Below, one piece after another: positions 33,747 to 43,337 of a stretch of 64,000 nt of DNA. The first letter of the stretch is position 1, and each line of letters opens with the position of its first letter. The stretch spans positions 35,389,551 through 35,453,550 of the forward strand of contig NC_088304.1 of NCBI RefSeq assembly GCF_032854445.1, given 5' to 3'. Below the pieces are notes generated by a model. The model had not been told where the DNA came from. It did no database searches and worked only from the letters and a program-made list of their open reading frames with translations. Position numbers and translations under genes: made by a program. The stretch comes from Liolophura sinensis (taxonomy: Eukaryota > Mollusca > Polyplacophora > Chitonida > Chitonidae).

Positions 33747-34757
33747 ATGCCAAGACTTACGCAAGCGCACCGAGACCAGGCCATCGGTATGTCCACCATG
33801 GGAGTCTCGCAACGTCACATTGCAAGAACGTTCAACTGCAGCCAAACCACCATCAAGAGGTTGTTGATACGCTATCAGCAGACAGGCCAGACCCAAGACA
33901 GACCAAGATCGGGAAGACCGAGCGTAACAACTGCGGCTGAAGATCGCTACATCCGGCAGATCCATCTCCGAAACCGATTCGTCACGGCGATGTCAACAGC
34001 GGCGACGGCACTAGGCCATGTCATCAGCCCCAGGACAACACTGCGTCGTCTTCGTTCAGCTGGTTTACGACCTTACCGCCCCTTCCGTAGGATGGCCTTG
34101 ACCCTTTTACACCGTCAACGCAGATTGCGATGGGCACGTATTGTACGTCGGTGGCAGCGACGTGACTGGGCGAGAGCGCTGTTTACAGACGAGAGCAGGT
34201 TCTGTCTATTCAGGAACGATGGCAGAGTTCGAGTTTTCCGACGAAGAGGCGAGCGTCTCGCGCCAAACTGCGTAAGAGAGGTTTATCCGTTTGGAGGCGG
34301 AGGCGTCATGGTTTGGGGAGGGATTTGTGACCAAATGAAGACGCAGCTGGTTATTGTGCGAGGTAATCTGACTGGCCAGCGATACCTTGATGAGGTACTG
34401 AGACCTGTCGTCGTTCCTTTCCTTTAATGACAGCCAAAAGGATCGATCTTGCAACACGACAACGCAAGACCTCACACTGCCCGCATTTTTACAGACTACC
34501 TCGAGACCGCAAACGTCATCGTGTTGCCCTGGCCAGCCAACTCACCAGACATGAACCCCATTGACCATCTCTGGGATCACCTTGACCGCCGTTTGAGACA
34601 GTTGGTGCCTCCTCCAACTTACCAACAGGAACTTGAGCAAGCTCTGTTAAACCTATGGAACGTTACCCCAGCTGACGTCATCCGGCGACGGACGACGTCA
34701 ATACGGAGGCGTGTGCTTGCATGCATTGATGCCCAGGGTGGCCACACTCGCTACTGA
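33747..34757 (+). pseudogene. Tc1-like transposase, broken by two adjacent stops
   Basis: Cut-and-paste transposase that binds the terminal repeats and moves the element. Read from ATG 33747 (MPRLTQAHRDQAIGMS), the usual start in relatives; an upstream in-frame ATG at 33660 would add 29 unrelated residues. The full span is 336 codons, close to the family's ~340. Order: helix-turn-helix DNA-binding domain (VSQRHIARTFNCSQTTIKRL, then the RPRSGRP linker), then the DDE_3 catalytic domain. Catalytic residues: Asp in FTDESRF (34188), Asp in HDNARPHTA (34458) and, 34 residues on, Asp in SPDMNPIDHLWD (34563), where relatives have Glu. Tandem stops TAA (34425) and TGA (34428) interrupt the frame between the second beta region and HDNARPH; the frame continues unbroken to the end QGGHTRY and TGA. 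Both stops are explained by C-to-T changes from CAA and CGA. No functional protein is expected. Confidence 0.95.
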
Positions 34758-34995
34758 TGACTGTAGTCCTTCATTTCTGTGGATACTGTGACTTTACATG
34801 CACTTGCCAGTTAACTTTACATTTGTGTAATTTTTTCTTCTGACCCCTTGTCTCTTTCATTGTGTTTAGTGGCCAATTGAATGCCAATATTTTAAAGCCT
34901 TTTTGAGAGAATATTTCACAATGATTCCTGTTTATAAACCAATCTTCTTAATTCTTATATCTGACTTTGTTTTTGTTTTATGGGCTCAAGAAGTG

Positions 34996-35024
34996 GGTGA
35001 AACCTTTCTTTTGCCTGGTAGTTT
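34996..35024 (-). repeat. Right terminal inverted repeat of the Tc1-like element
   Basis: 29 bp, exact reverse complement of 33471-33499. Confidence 0.97.
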
Positions 35025-35026
35025 AA

Positions 35027-35039
35027 ATAAAACAAGTGG
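35027..35039 (+). repeat. Right target-site duplication of the 33196 SINE
   Basis: ATAAAACAAGTGG, identical to 33183-33195. Confidence 0.93.
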
Positions 35040-35144
35040 TTTTAAACGAGCGTAATATTGTGCAAACGATTGCCGTCTTTCCATGCTGTGACAAGAAGTG
35101 AGAGCGCGGAAACTACATATTCCATGCCAAGGGCGTGGATAACA

Positions 35145-35254
35145 ACCATAACCTGCGTGCCGTGTAGCTATAGAAATCGCACACCTTCTCCACAAATCTA
35201 CCATAACCTGCGTGCCGTATAGCTATAGAAGTCGCACACTTTTTCCACAAAGCT
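35145..35254 (+). repeat. Tandem duplication, 55-bp unit x2
   Basis: ACCATAACCTGCGTGCCGT begins each unit at 35145 and 35200; the units differ at only a few bases. Confidence 0.95.
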
Positions 35255-37394
35255 ACATCCACTTCCCATTAAGTTTGAAGACTTGAGCTAGCGATCTGTA
35301 GCTTATGTAATGTGCCAGCGGGTTCTATCGTTCAATAAACCCGGAGACACTTAATATTTTATTAGCCGCATTTCCTGATATCTCGCGGGACAAAAAGCTG
35401 TATGGGAGAAATCATCACGCCCCTATCAACTCATTTCAGATTTTTTTCTCAGCAGAAATACTTAGTTCAACTAAAATTCATCAACTAAAACACGCGCATA
35501 GTGGTCCGATAATTAAAAGATTTTGTATCAGAGGGAAGTCCTTACAAGATCAAACATACACAAACATTTTCATTGCAAAAAAGTAAATGAAAGCTCGAAT
35601 TGCTTTAAATTTTAAGAAGTTGCCTGGAGGAACTGGATTTCGCGTCCGTAACTTTTAGTACTGTATACGATTTTTTAAATTCGTCGTTACAAGATTAAGC
35701 TGGTTAATGAATTGTACTGGTTATACTGCAGGAATAAGTCGGATAGCAATGCCAGCAATATGGTGGCATAGGCATAAATGACGTGCGCGCGAAACCTCTG
35801 GCTCACACTTAACTAAACAAAAATGTCGTGCGAAAACTTTAGACACTGCTAATCTATACCATGAGGACCGTTGCCTGGTTCATCCAGAAAAACTTATGAC
35901 GAGTCCGGCACTTAAGAAGTGAAAACTCGAAGTTCGTCCGACATCCGGCGATTCCAGAAAAGATTTTCATCGAATTAACGGAAGAGGCAATAAAGAAAAG
36001 GGCGACTTTCGCGACCTTTGGAATGGGATGAAAGACTGACTGTATTTTTGGAAGATGAACTGAGTCTTACTGAAGACGTGTTCGTAACATAATGTAAACA
36101 CGAGCAGTCAAAGATTTCCCAATGCCGTGGAATCGGACGTGGGGGATTCAATGACCGGGGGTTAAACCCGATCGACAAACGCCCTCTGTCTCTAAGACTG
36201 CTCCCGTGGGCTATTTGAGTCAGACCCGTTTGAGCGTTTACATCAAAGAGGAGTGTTAAATGGAACCAACATCGTCCGTAGAACACAATCTTCTCTGATT
36301 CCTTTTAGGCAGACCTAGGAGCTAAACCCCGCTGGTCTTCCAGGGGTATTATTACAAGCTATATCAGAGGGCTAAGTTCTGAACAGAGTGTCTCCACAGA
36401 CATAAAAACTCTGGGTTGATGTAATTACCTTCGGAAAGTTAATTGATTTTTTTCGTCGGTGTCAGATACGTTTTTTTTTTACATGTTTATGGTTAAAATC
36501 ATGGAAAAAAGTATAACAGTTATTGAAATAAAAAAAATCGACTAGAATAAATAATCATCAGAACTGAATGTAAGATAAAAAGTGATTAAAGAATCAACAA
36601 ACAAACCCACATCAACAACATATCATCGTGTCATACACAATGCGCCAATTTCTTTAATAATGTGGGAAAGTAAACACAACTTTTCAAAGCTCAAAGCCTC
36701 TTCCAAATTTTTTTGCCATTTTTTGGATTGGACGAACCGGGCAGAGACCGGGCAGGTTGCTGCTGAGTAATTATAGCACAAGTACATATATCCTGATATC
36801 AACGTAAGGGAGATAAAAAAGAAACCATATAATAAAATCTGGAAGTTCCATTGGGATTATGTGAGTGATATTGAGTCGGACATTTTAAGTGAATTGCAGC
36901 TCTCTTAATAAAACCCGCCATACATGCTCATTGCTCAAATTAGTGTCTAGGCCCAAGTGTGAGTTTAGAAAATTCAAGCTGGAGCGAAACTCCAGAAAAC
37001 GGAAAGAGGGCGTTCACAGTTAATAATCGCGATACACACTTCCTGGACAGCCATTAACATCCAGTACAAAAAACACACGGATTAAAGAAAGCTAGTTATA
37101 TGCACCGGAAAATCATTCATCATGGTAATGATAAAAATAACTTATAAAACCTCGCACAAAATGCAAATCACGTTTCCAGGTTATTCAGTTACTGGAAACA
37201 TGCATGTTGTTTACTGGCGCTGTAATGCCTGCATGCGAATTATGTGGACTTAAATCAGTGGAAACTCAATTAAATAACATCAAACGCGAGAAAATATGTG
37301 ATACAGACTTGAAGCTGAAGTCACCCGAGATTGCAGCTTGTTATGGCTACATAAGTTTATATGTTACGATTTCCTGTCATGGGAACGGGCAAAT
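35255..37394. other. Unique sequence, no gene seen
   Basis: Nothing firm. 36734-36768 (ACCGGGCAGAGACCGGGCAG then GTTGCTGCTG) may be a scrap of antisense SINE-A with an internal deletion. Confidence 0.4.
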
Positions 37395-37490
37395 TTTATA
37401 ACGCCAAAAAAGCCCCAACCAAAAAGAGCGAGAGCTGGATTCGAACATATGACGTCATTAAGCTATAGGCCACCAGAAGCGACAGCATCA
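37395..37490 (-). other. tRNA-like remnant, probably a SINE head
   Basis: On the minus strand, GTGGCCTATAGCTTAATGAC precedes GTTCGAATCCAGCTCTCG, which contains a perfect B-box core GTTCGAATCC. The rest does not fold as a tRNA by eye, so a decayed SINE head is more likely than a tRNA gene. Confidence 0.35.
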
Positions 37491-37989
37491 ACACTTCGCC
37501 AGAATAAGTAATGTAATGCTTATTCTAATGATTCAAGAAGCTTGAACTTCGATGTCTACATGGTTTATACCTTAGACTTGTACACGGAAGGGTCCTGAAA
37601 CTCTGGCTTGATGTACTTAAATCTACCTTAGTTCGATCCTTGCTACAGACACTAAGGGTGAAAAGACAATCGTTAGGGTCGTTCAAAAGGCTCTTCTACT
37701 CCAACAATATCGCGCGTTTGAGCTTAAGAGATCATTACCATTCGGACGAACTATAATGATTATACGATTGCTTAATGGCAACCTGCTTGGGACTATGTAT
37801 CGGTCGTCTGCTCTGCGAGATGGCGGTCCTGACATTCCAGAGGGCTGCAGACGACAATTGTTCCGCGGTGGCAGACATAGAGGCGGCTGCGCGGCATTTT
37901 GTCTCGCGGCTCAGACATTCTCCACCTCTGGGTAGTTAGCATATGGGACGCCAACACTCTATGTGCAATTAACTCACAGATATGCAGAC
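37491..37989. other. Unique sequence, nothing recognised
   Basis: GC content rises near 37800-37910, but no gene is evident. Confidence 0.35.
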
Positions 37990-38112
37990 GGCACCAACAC
38001 CCGCACGCAAGGAGAGCTAGTTATACATGGAAGTGTTGGTACAAAAACTGCCGCCACAATATGGCTGAAATATTGCCGATGTGGCGTTAAGCTATATCAT
38101 TCATTCATTTTC
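37990..38112 (+). mobile_element. SINE-D 3' fragment
   Basis: GCCACAATATGGCTGAAATA, TTGCCGATGTGGCGTTAAGC and (ATTC)n form the 3' end of another SINE type known to me from molluscan sequences. No promoter part is recognisable. Confidence 0.65.
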
Positions 38113-38774
38113 TTCAGAGCATGTGTATTAAAATCATATGTTTAATATTTCAGCTAGTATGTCGTAGGGTCGTTTATGTCGTCGTACATGATCATTTGCC
38201 TTCCAATAACTTGAACTCGCCCCAGGGGTGAAAAATATACACGTCATATACATGTATGAGCAAGTTTGTCATTTATTAGCCAAAGGTCGGTAGATTCTTC
38301 CTGGCAATCTGGTTTTTTCCATTCATCTGTGAAAAGATGGAACCTGTGTTCATCCGATCGACTTAACACACCCGTGGGGTCCTGGGACGTGAAGTGTAGT
38401 GTTGCATATTTCATATTGTAGTGCTAAATAATGATAACAATACTTCATTTTCTGAGGAAGATCAATTAATTACAAAAAAAATCTTCCTTGAGTTCCTCAC
38501 GCATACTCTCAAAATGCTACATACATGTATATACAGTTAATAATAGTTAATATATATTGTAAACGAACTTGATATTTACAATGTAGTCATAGACATTTTC
38601 ATATTTACTGGGTAAAATATTTTGACATGGTAAACATTCTCATTTGTTTTCTGAAGACATTTACATAATGTGACTTTGTAACATGTGTAGGGAGTTATGT
38701 AACGTAATCCAAGAATTCCTAGATTTAGGGGGGTGTGGTTCATCGATGTTGTAGATCGAAAGTTATTTTGGTAG
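38113..38774. other. Unique AT-rich sequence, nothing recognised
   Basis: No open frame or repeat of note. Confidence 0.4.
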
Positions 38775-39064
38775 ACAGATGCGACGTAACAGTATTATCG
38801 TTAATAGGGATTACACTTTCTGAATATAGAACAGATTCTAGTGCTGAAATTTTGGCTGAAACCACTGCGGGTTTCGAACCAGCGACCTCAGAGTCAGGCA
38901 CCTAACCGCCAGCAATACATGTCAACCGTCTAGACCACTCGACCTCCAGGCCTTCCAAAAAAATGGAAGGTAGCTATATTTAGAAAGTGTAATCCCTATT
39001 AACGATAATACTGTTACTTAATCCACTTTCTAAATGACATCTATACCTAACAGATGCGACGTAA
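38775..39064 (-). mobile_element. Foldback element with tRNA-like Pol III boxes inside inverted arms
   Basis: Arms 38790-38828 and 38975-39013 are reverse complements at 38 of 39 positions (starting CAGTATTATCGTTAATAGGG), extending to 43 bp if GTAA/TTAC is added. Between them, on the minus strand, lies a tRNA-like part with B box GGTTCGAAACC (38880-38870), an A-box-like TGGTCTAGACGG (38937-38926) and a CTGACTCTGAGG stretch resembling a tRNA anticodon arm, plus a short CCTTCC/GGAAGG hairpin (38951-38970). The whole is flanked by 15-bp direct repeats ACAGATGCGACGTAA (38775-38789 and 39050-39064), which look like target-site duplications. About 36 bp (39014-39049) lies between the right arm and the right duplication and holds a partial third copy of the ACTTTCTAAAT motif. 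It combines features of a foldback/MITE and a SINE. Confidence 0.75.
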
Positions 39065-39842
39065 GTAAACTAGTTGAATAGGTAACTTGATGTTAGCCCG
39101 CTTAGGCATTTAAGCACTGGTACAGCTCTGTGCAACACGATTATATCTTGTATCATTTTAGTATTTAAACGATTTAAACTTAGTGTGCTTTACTGAGTAC
39201 TTGAAACAAACGTAGTGTTATGCGTGGAAAAATCTTCTGCAACGTTAAATCCTAATGAAACAAAAATACATAAAAACTCTTACAAATGTGACATATTAAG
39301 ACTGGGTAATCGGGATAAACATTTTCATCTAGATGAAGACCATGTCTACCGAGACAATGGTTACCAATGGTACCACGGTCACAATATCATATTGTGCCTG
39401 GACTCAATTGAGCAAACATGTTCGTCTGATGGTCAGCCGATGTGCAATGACACCACACTTTCTGTTGTAATGAATTGGTGTGTATATCAGAACCTTACAG
39501 GCTCTTTTCATCTCCCTGAGATAGACATACAGCAATGCCACTTTACTCCGTCAATCGGCTGAGCTATAGAGAATTCGGCATGTATTCATATCGTAGGGCG
39601 GTAACGACCTGGACAATGCCATTTTCACTAATGGCCAGCCAGTGACCTTTCCTTTTATGAACGTCCCACGTCGTAAATTCTGTGGAGAAAATTTCTTTAG
39701 GGCGTGGATATAAATGAAAACGGTAATAAATACAGGCAGGAAGACAGAACAAATCTGAAGTTAGCAGTTTGTGTTCTTGACGACGTCATCTTGGTCAAAC
39801 GAGATAAAATGGGCTGTTTAGACAGCTTTTTCTTTACACTAC
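39065..39842. other. Unique sequence, one unconvincing open frame
   Basis: 39215-39562 is open for 115 codons with six Cys (for example WYHGHNIILCLDSIEQTC), but no domain or splice context is recognised, and its last part (39520-39560) resembles an antisense tRNA-like head (minus strand CTATAGCTCAGCCGATTGAC). Coding is doubtful. Confidence 0.35.
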
Positions 39843-39975
39843 ACCGGCCCCGATAGCACGGTTGGTAAAGCGTCCTTTTCGAGCGTCCCATTTTTGAAAA
39901 TCTTTGGTATGACCCGACCCTGATTTGAACACGGGTCTCCTGACTTCGTAAGTTACAGTGAGCTGGAAATGTGAG
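39843..39975. mobile_element. Rearranged SINE head (two halves in opposite orientation)
   Basis: 39846-39885 (GGCCCCGATAGCACGGTTGG then TAAAGCG) is the 5' half of a SINE-B/C tRNA-like head on the plus strand. 39890-39975 read on the minus strand (GAAGTCAGGAGACCCGTG, TTCAAATCAGGGTCGGGTC, ATACCAAAGATTTTC) is the B-box half and the start of the body. The 3' part is thus inverted relative to the 5' part. Confidence 0.65.
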
Positions 39976-40152
39976 ATAAAGTGTCACGTACACAGCTTAG
40001 GCGTCGTGACAGACGTTCATTTGTGTGTTGTTCACCATACTTAGCGTTCGTAGTCGATAATCACATGACAAATTTCCAAAACAACACAAATCACCCAAAA
40101 CCTAAGAAAATATATAAAGTAATACATCTACAATTACAACGGAGTGGTGTAA

Positions 40153-40178
40153 AGAGTGAGTGAGTGAGTGATTGAGTG
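40153..40178. repeat. (GAGT)n microsatellite, SINE-B tail
   Basis: GAGTGAGTGAGTGAGTGATT and further GAGT units; this is the complement of the (CACT)n tail of the SINE that follows. Confidence 0.9.
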
Positions 40179-40530
40179 AGTGCTTGGGGTTTAACGTCGT
40201 ACTTAACAATTTTTCAGTCATAAGACGATGAAGGAGTCCCTAAAGTGCATGTACGTGTAATGTGCCTCCTTGTAGCAGGACGGATTTCCACCGCTTTTTA
40301 ATCTAGTGCTGCTTTACTGAGACGCCTTACCGAAGGCAGGTAAACCGCTCCATCTGAGCCAACATACTGATCCGGGTCATCCAGTCGTTGCATTATCCCC
40401 TTAATTCTGAACGCCAAGCGAGCAAGCTACAGCTTTCTCTTTTAAAATCTCAGGTGTGATCCGACCCAGAACTGACCCTGGATATATCACCCCGAAGTGC
40501 AAGCTCTACCACAAAACAGTAGAGTACTGT
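40157..40530 (-). mobile_element. SINE-B, nearly full length, antisense
   Basis: From the tail complement (GCTTGGGGTTTAACGTCGTA, CTTAACAATTTTTCAGTCAT) through GATGAAGGAGTCCC, GTGCCTCCTTGTAGCAGGAC and AACGCCAAGCGAGCAAGCTA to the head, where the minus strand reads GTGGTAGAGCTTGCACTTCG and CCAGGGTCAGTTCTGGGTCG. Compare 61748-61998, which shares the head and the tail but has lost much of the middle. Confidence 0.9.
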
Positions 40531-41117
40531 ACGAGGTCTGTACCTACAGTTTTAATTCTTTAGTATTTAACATTTTATTTCAAACCGATTTCAAACTGTT
40601 ACGTACCTTTGTAACAATGTCCTCTCTCTCTGATTCGTGTTAATGTTAGAAATATTCGTTTCTGTGCTAATGATGTTTCTGATGCCAGTTCCATATCATC
40701 GTATTTATGTGTTTCCTCGGTGAAACATCAAAGACTGGATACATCAAAGATAAAGTCTCACCTTATCACAGAATATCGTCACAGAATTCTGATTCCAAGA
40801 TATGCTTTTTGTTCAGGCTACCTCTTCCACAGTTGTCATATATAGTTGTATCTAATTCTGCTTAACCCATGCAGGACTAGTGGGCGTGTTACATGAACAT
40901 GGTGCGTTTATGGACAATGTTTAATGTCATTCTAATATGGGGAATTTTCAAAATGACTTTTTGCGTGCAGTCTTGTTATGTTACAGATCACTTGCTGTTT
41001 TGTTACAGATTTCTGTTATGTTACCAGATCACTTGCCTTCCCTCAATACGACGTCTATTACATGAGGTAAAGTTAGTCAATAAACCGCCAAAGGTTGGAC
41101 GTTTACAAGGGTTATTC
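40531..41117. other. Unique sequence, no gene seen
   Basis: The open frame at 40893-41228 runs into a SINE tail and is not a gene. Short duplications of CAGATCACTTGC and TTATGTTAC occur at 40975-41035. Confidence 0.4.
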
Positions 41118-41200
41118 CGGTTTCCTCGTCCGACACATCTGGCTGCAACCGAAAGGTTATTAATCATCGCCTTAACAATAATCAATCAATCAATCAATCA
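41118..41200 (+). mobile_element. SINE-E 3' fragment with (AATC)n tail
   Basis: GGTTTCCTCGTCCGACACAT, CTGGCTGCAACCGAAAGG and AACAATAATCAATCAATC. The tail differs from SINE-A to SINE-D, so this is a further family. Confidence 0.6.
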
Positions 41201-41245
41201 AGTGCATAGCAAAATGTATTTTGTATGACTATGATCTTAGCCTTT

Positions 41246-41372
41246 GGAACCTGCGGATGACTGGGCGCTAGAGCCTGGTTTCCCCCCACCATAAAGCTGA
41301 CGGTCGTGATATAAGTGAACTATTCTTCAGTTCAGCGTAAAACACCAATCAAATGTAAATAAATAAATAAAT
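41246..41372 (+). mobile_element. SINE-A, 3' part, sense
   Basis: AACCTGCGGATGACTGGGCG, CCTGGTTTCCCCCCACCATA, GTGATATAAGTGAACTATTC, then GCGTAAAACACCAATCAAAT and (AAAT)n. 5' truncated and diverged. Confidence 0.9.
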
Positions 41373-42036
41373 TTTACTCACTGGTACGATGAACTCGGTA
41401 AAGCTACAGGGACACTCCAGTTGTACGCGGAACAGTCTGTAACGCTAATCTAAGCTTACACTCATACGCAGGGCTGATTGCCACAAAAATATACATCACT
41501 GCTCAAAGCTCTCTGTAAATAATTTAGTATTTACAGGTAAAATACATGTAATAAATTGATGCCGGTTTCGAAACGTTGCTTCCGATTACTATATCAGCAA
41601 ACAAAATCTTAAGTGATCCATTACTCCTGTGATGTTGGTCATGCTCGAATGCACCACACCAAAGCACGGCCGGGGCGACTGGATGAAGCATATGAGGCTT
41701 GTTTTGGCAATCTTTGCCAGTCTTGTGCGCTTTTCTTTCTCGGTGGATGTCATATCTACATGGTATTAGGTGTACACTCTGTTTGGAAAAATGAAATTCA
41801 CCAAGGCTTTCACTTAAGCACTAGATGGATAATGGGATTGTCGAGTTTGCATTTGGCTTCTGAAAAAGAAAAGAATTATATTTTTGTTTTGTCACTAGAA
41901 CTAGTCTGATCAAAAATTGCGGGTTATCAGATCGGCTTTACGCCAGGTCGGCTTAATGTCATCTGGGCGAAGTGTGGTCATGTACCGCTAAGCTTAGATT
42001 TCTCCACCTAAATTAAATAATAAAACAAATAATGAA
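41373..42036. other. Unique sequence, no gene seen
   Basis: The open frame at 41613-41909 (98 codons) has no recognisable domain. Confidence 0.4.
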
Positions 42037-42122
42037 GATTTATTTATTTAGCAAAAATATTTCACTTATTCGACGGCGGCCAAAATTATGGTGGGAGGAA
42101 ACCCAAAGCCTGGGGAAGGGAG
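42037..42122 (-). mobile_element. SINE-A fragment, antisense
   Basis: GATTTATTTATTTAGCAAAA, ATATTTCACTTATTCGACGG and CGGCCAAAATTATGGTGGGA in antisense order; the GGTGTTTTACGCCG segment is deleted. Confidence 0.85.
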
Positions 42123-42509
42123 ATAATGAAGGCATAGTGAATTTAAAAGAACAGTTTTCTTTCTAACTATCTAAATTCAAATTCAGAAAGTTATCCTAGA
42201 GACCAGGTGTTCCCTATGCTTATCAGAAGTTCAGAAAAATGCGATGAAACGTTTTATTTATTTATACAATTCCAGTTTAGCAGATACAGCTGTGGTCACG
42301 TTTTTGGATGAAGAGTAATCCATCCGCCGTTCGGCATGCACCAGGCAAATCAAAACAAACAAAACAAAAACTTAACAAAACAATTTATCTTGTCGTAGAA
42401 TAGAGTATTACTTGTTGTGTAAACAATGAACATAGAGGTTTTTCTCGGACATCTTGGCTGCAGAATTGTAGTAACAACGGATGTTAAATTAAACTACACC
42501 GGAATGGAG
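42123..42509. other. Unique sequence, nothing recognised
   Basis: AT-rich. Confidence 0.35.
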
Positions 42510-43020
42510 GTTCATATGTGTGAGTTGTGTTATAATTGAAACAAAACAATAAAGTTTTGTGTTTGAAGTAGGAAGCGGCAATCTTTTTGAGTATATAAGT
42601 TACTAAACTGAACTTTTTGGTCAGATTCCTATATGTCATTTCACGTGTGAATTGTTTCACAATAAAAATGATAAGTTAACAGGTGGTTGTATACACTGAT
42701 CGGTTCGTATGTTTGAAATCGTCTTATAACCGAGAAAAGATAACAGGCGGTTGTCTACGGTGATCAGGTCGCCTACTTGAATTGTTTTATAACCGAGATA
42801 ATTTAACAGAAGGTTGTATACGGTGATTGGTTGGCATGTATGAATTGTGTTAAACAAGACAATAGAGAGTTGTATTAAAGGAAGAAGCGATGATCATTGA
42901 GAAAATATAATTTAGGAGAAACTAATTGTTTTTTTTTAGTCAGGTACTTATATTTCATTCCAAGAGTGAGTTCTTCCACAGCTGAGACGAGACAACACAG
43001 GGTTGTAAGTAGTGATCCTC
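42510..43020 (+). repeat. Degenerate tandem array, ~65-100 bp units
   Basis: The clearest three units (about 42640-42838) share a TGAATTG.TT.ATAAC core, a TTAACAG.GGTTGTATAC block and CGGTGATCGGTTGG variants. Weaker units appear at 42510-42600, 42839-42910 and 42938-43020 (GTCAGGTACTTATATTTCAT against GTCAGATTCCTATATGTCAT). Confidence 0.75.
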
Positions 43021-43225
43021 GCTTCAGGGATCCGATAGTCTGGATGCGCGGTCAGGTTCCAGGCACTTGTATCAGAGACTCCATCCAAGGTTTGTCTCTA
43101 CATCGATCCTTTCGTACAGCATAGACGAGCGTCTGGCCAACTGACTGGTTGGTCGAGAGAGGGAGGGAGAGAGAACAGACTTACAGCTCGGCTGCTTGCT
43201 TACCCACTCACTCTCTTCCTTTCAG

Positions 43226-43331
43226 TTGGAACACGGACATGTCTTATTAAGGCTGAGGGGGGAGGACATTCAAGCAGCTTTATGTGGCTTTACGCGGATA
43301 ACACCTGATGCATGTAGCGCTCATAGCTCAG
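43226..43331 (+). CDS. Candidate internal exon, unknown protein
   Basis: The best splice-bounded segment in the window. A long pyrimidine-rich run ends in CTCTTCCTTTCAG (AG at 43224-43225), and 106 bp later GCTCAG is followed by GTAAGT (43332-43337), both close to consensus. Of the three frames only one is open across the exon; it would code for LEHGHVLLRLRGEDIQAALC and then GFTRITPDACSAHSS. The other frames stop inside. The peptide matches no domain I recognise, so it may be a coding exon of an unknown gene, a non-coding or 5' UTR exon, or chance. 106 bp is a common internal exon size. No upstream or downstream partner exon could be linked to it. Confidence 0.35.
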
Positions 43332-43337
43332 GTAAGT

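Larger units (their letters stand above)
33471..35024 (+). mobile_element. Tc1-like DNA transposon (IS630/Tc1/mariner superfamily)
   Basis: A 1,554-bp element bounded by perfect 29-bp terminal inverted repeats, 33471-33499 (starting AAACTACCAGGCAAAAG) and 34996-35024 (ending CTTTTGCCTGGTAGTTT). It carries one transposase gene on the plus strand. It sits inside the (AAAT)n tail of a SINE; because that tail is rich in TA, the TA target duplication cannot be placed exactly (TA at 33469-33470 on the left, TA at 35024-35025 or 35028-35029 on the right). The exact inverted repeats suggest a fairly recent insertion even though the transposase is broken. Confidence 0.97.

Noticed and set aside
33510-33965. 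151-codon minus-strand frame
   Set aside because: It overlaps the transposase gene on the opposite strand and has no domain of its own; a shadow frame.
38857-38955. A genuine tRNA gene in the foldback element
   Set aside because: Boxes A and B are good, but acceptor and anticodon stems do not pair cleanly by eye and extra sequence lies between the arms; tRNA-derived rather than a tRNA.
39215-39562. 115-codon Cys-containing open frame
   Set aside because: No known domain, no clear splice sites or polyadenylation context, and its 3' part resembles a tRNA-like SINE head; kept only as a note.
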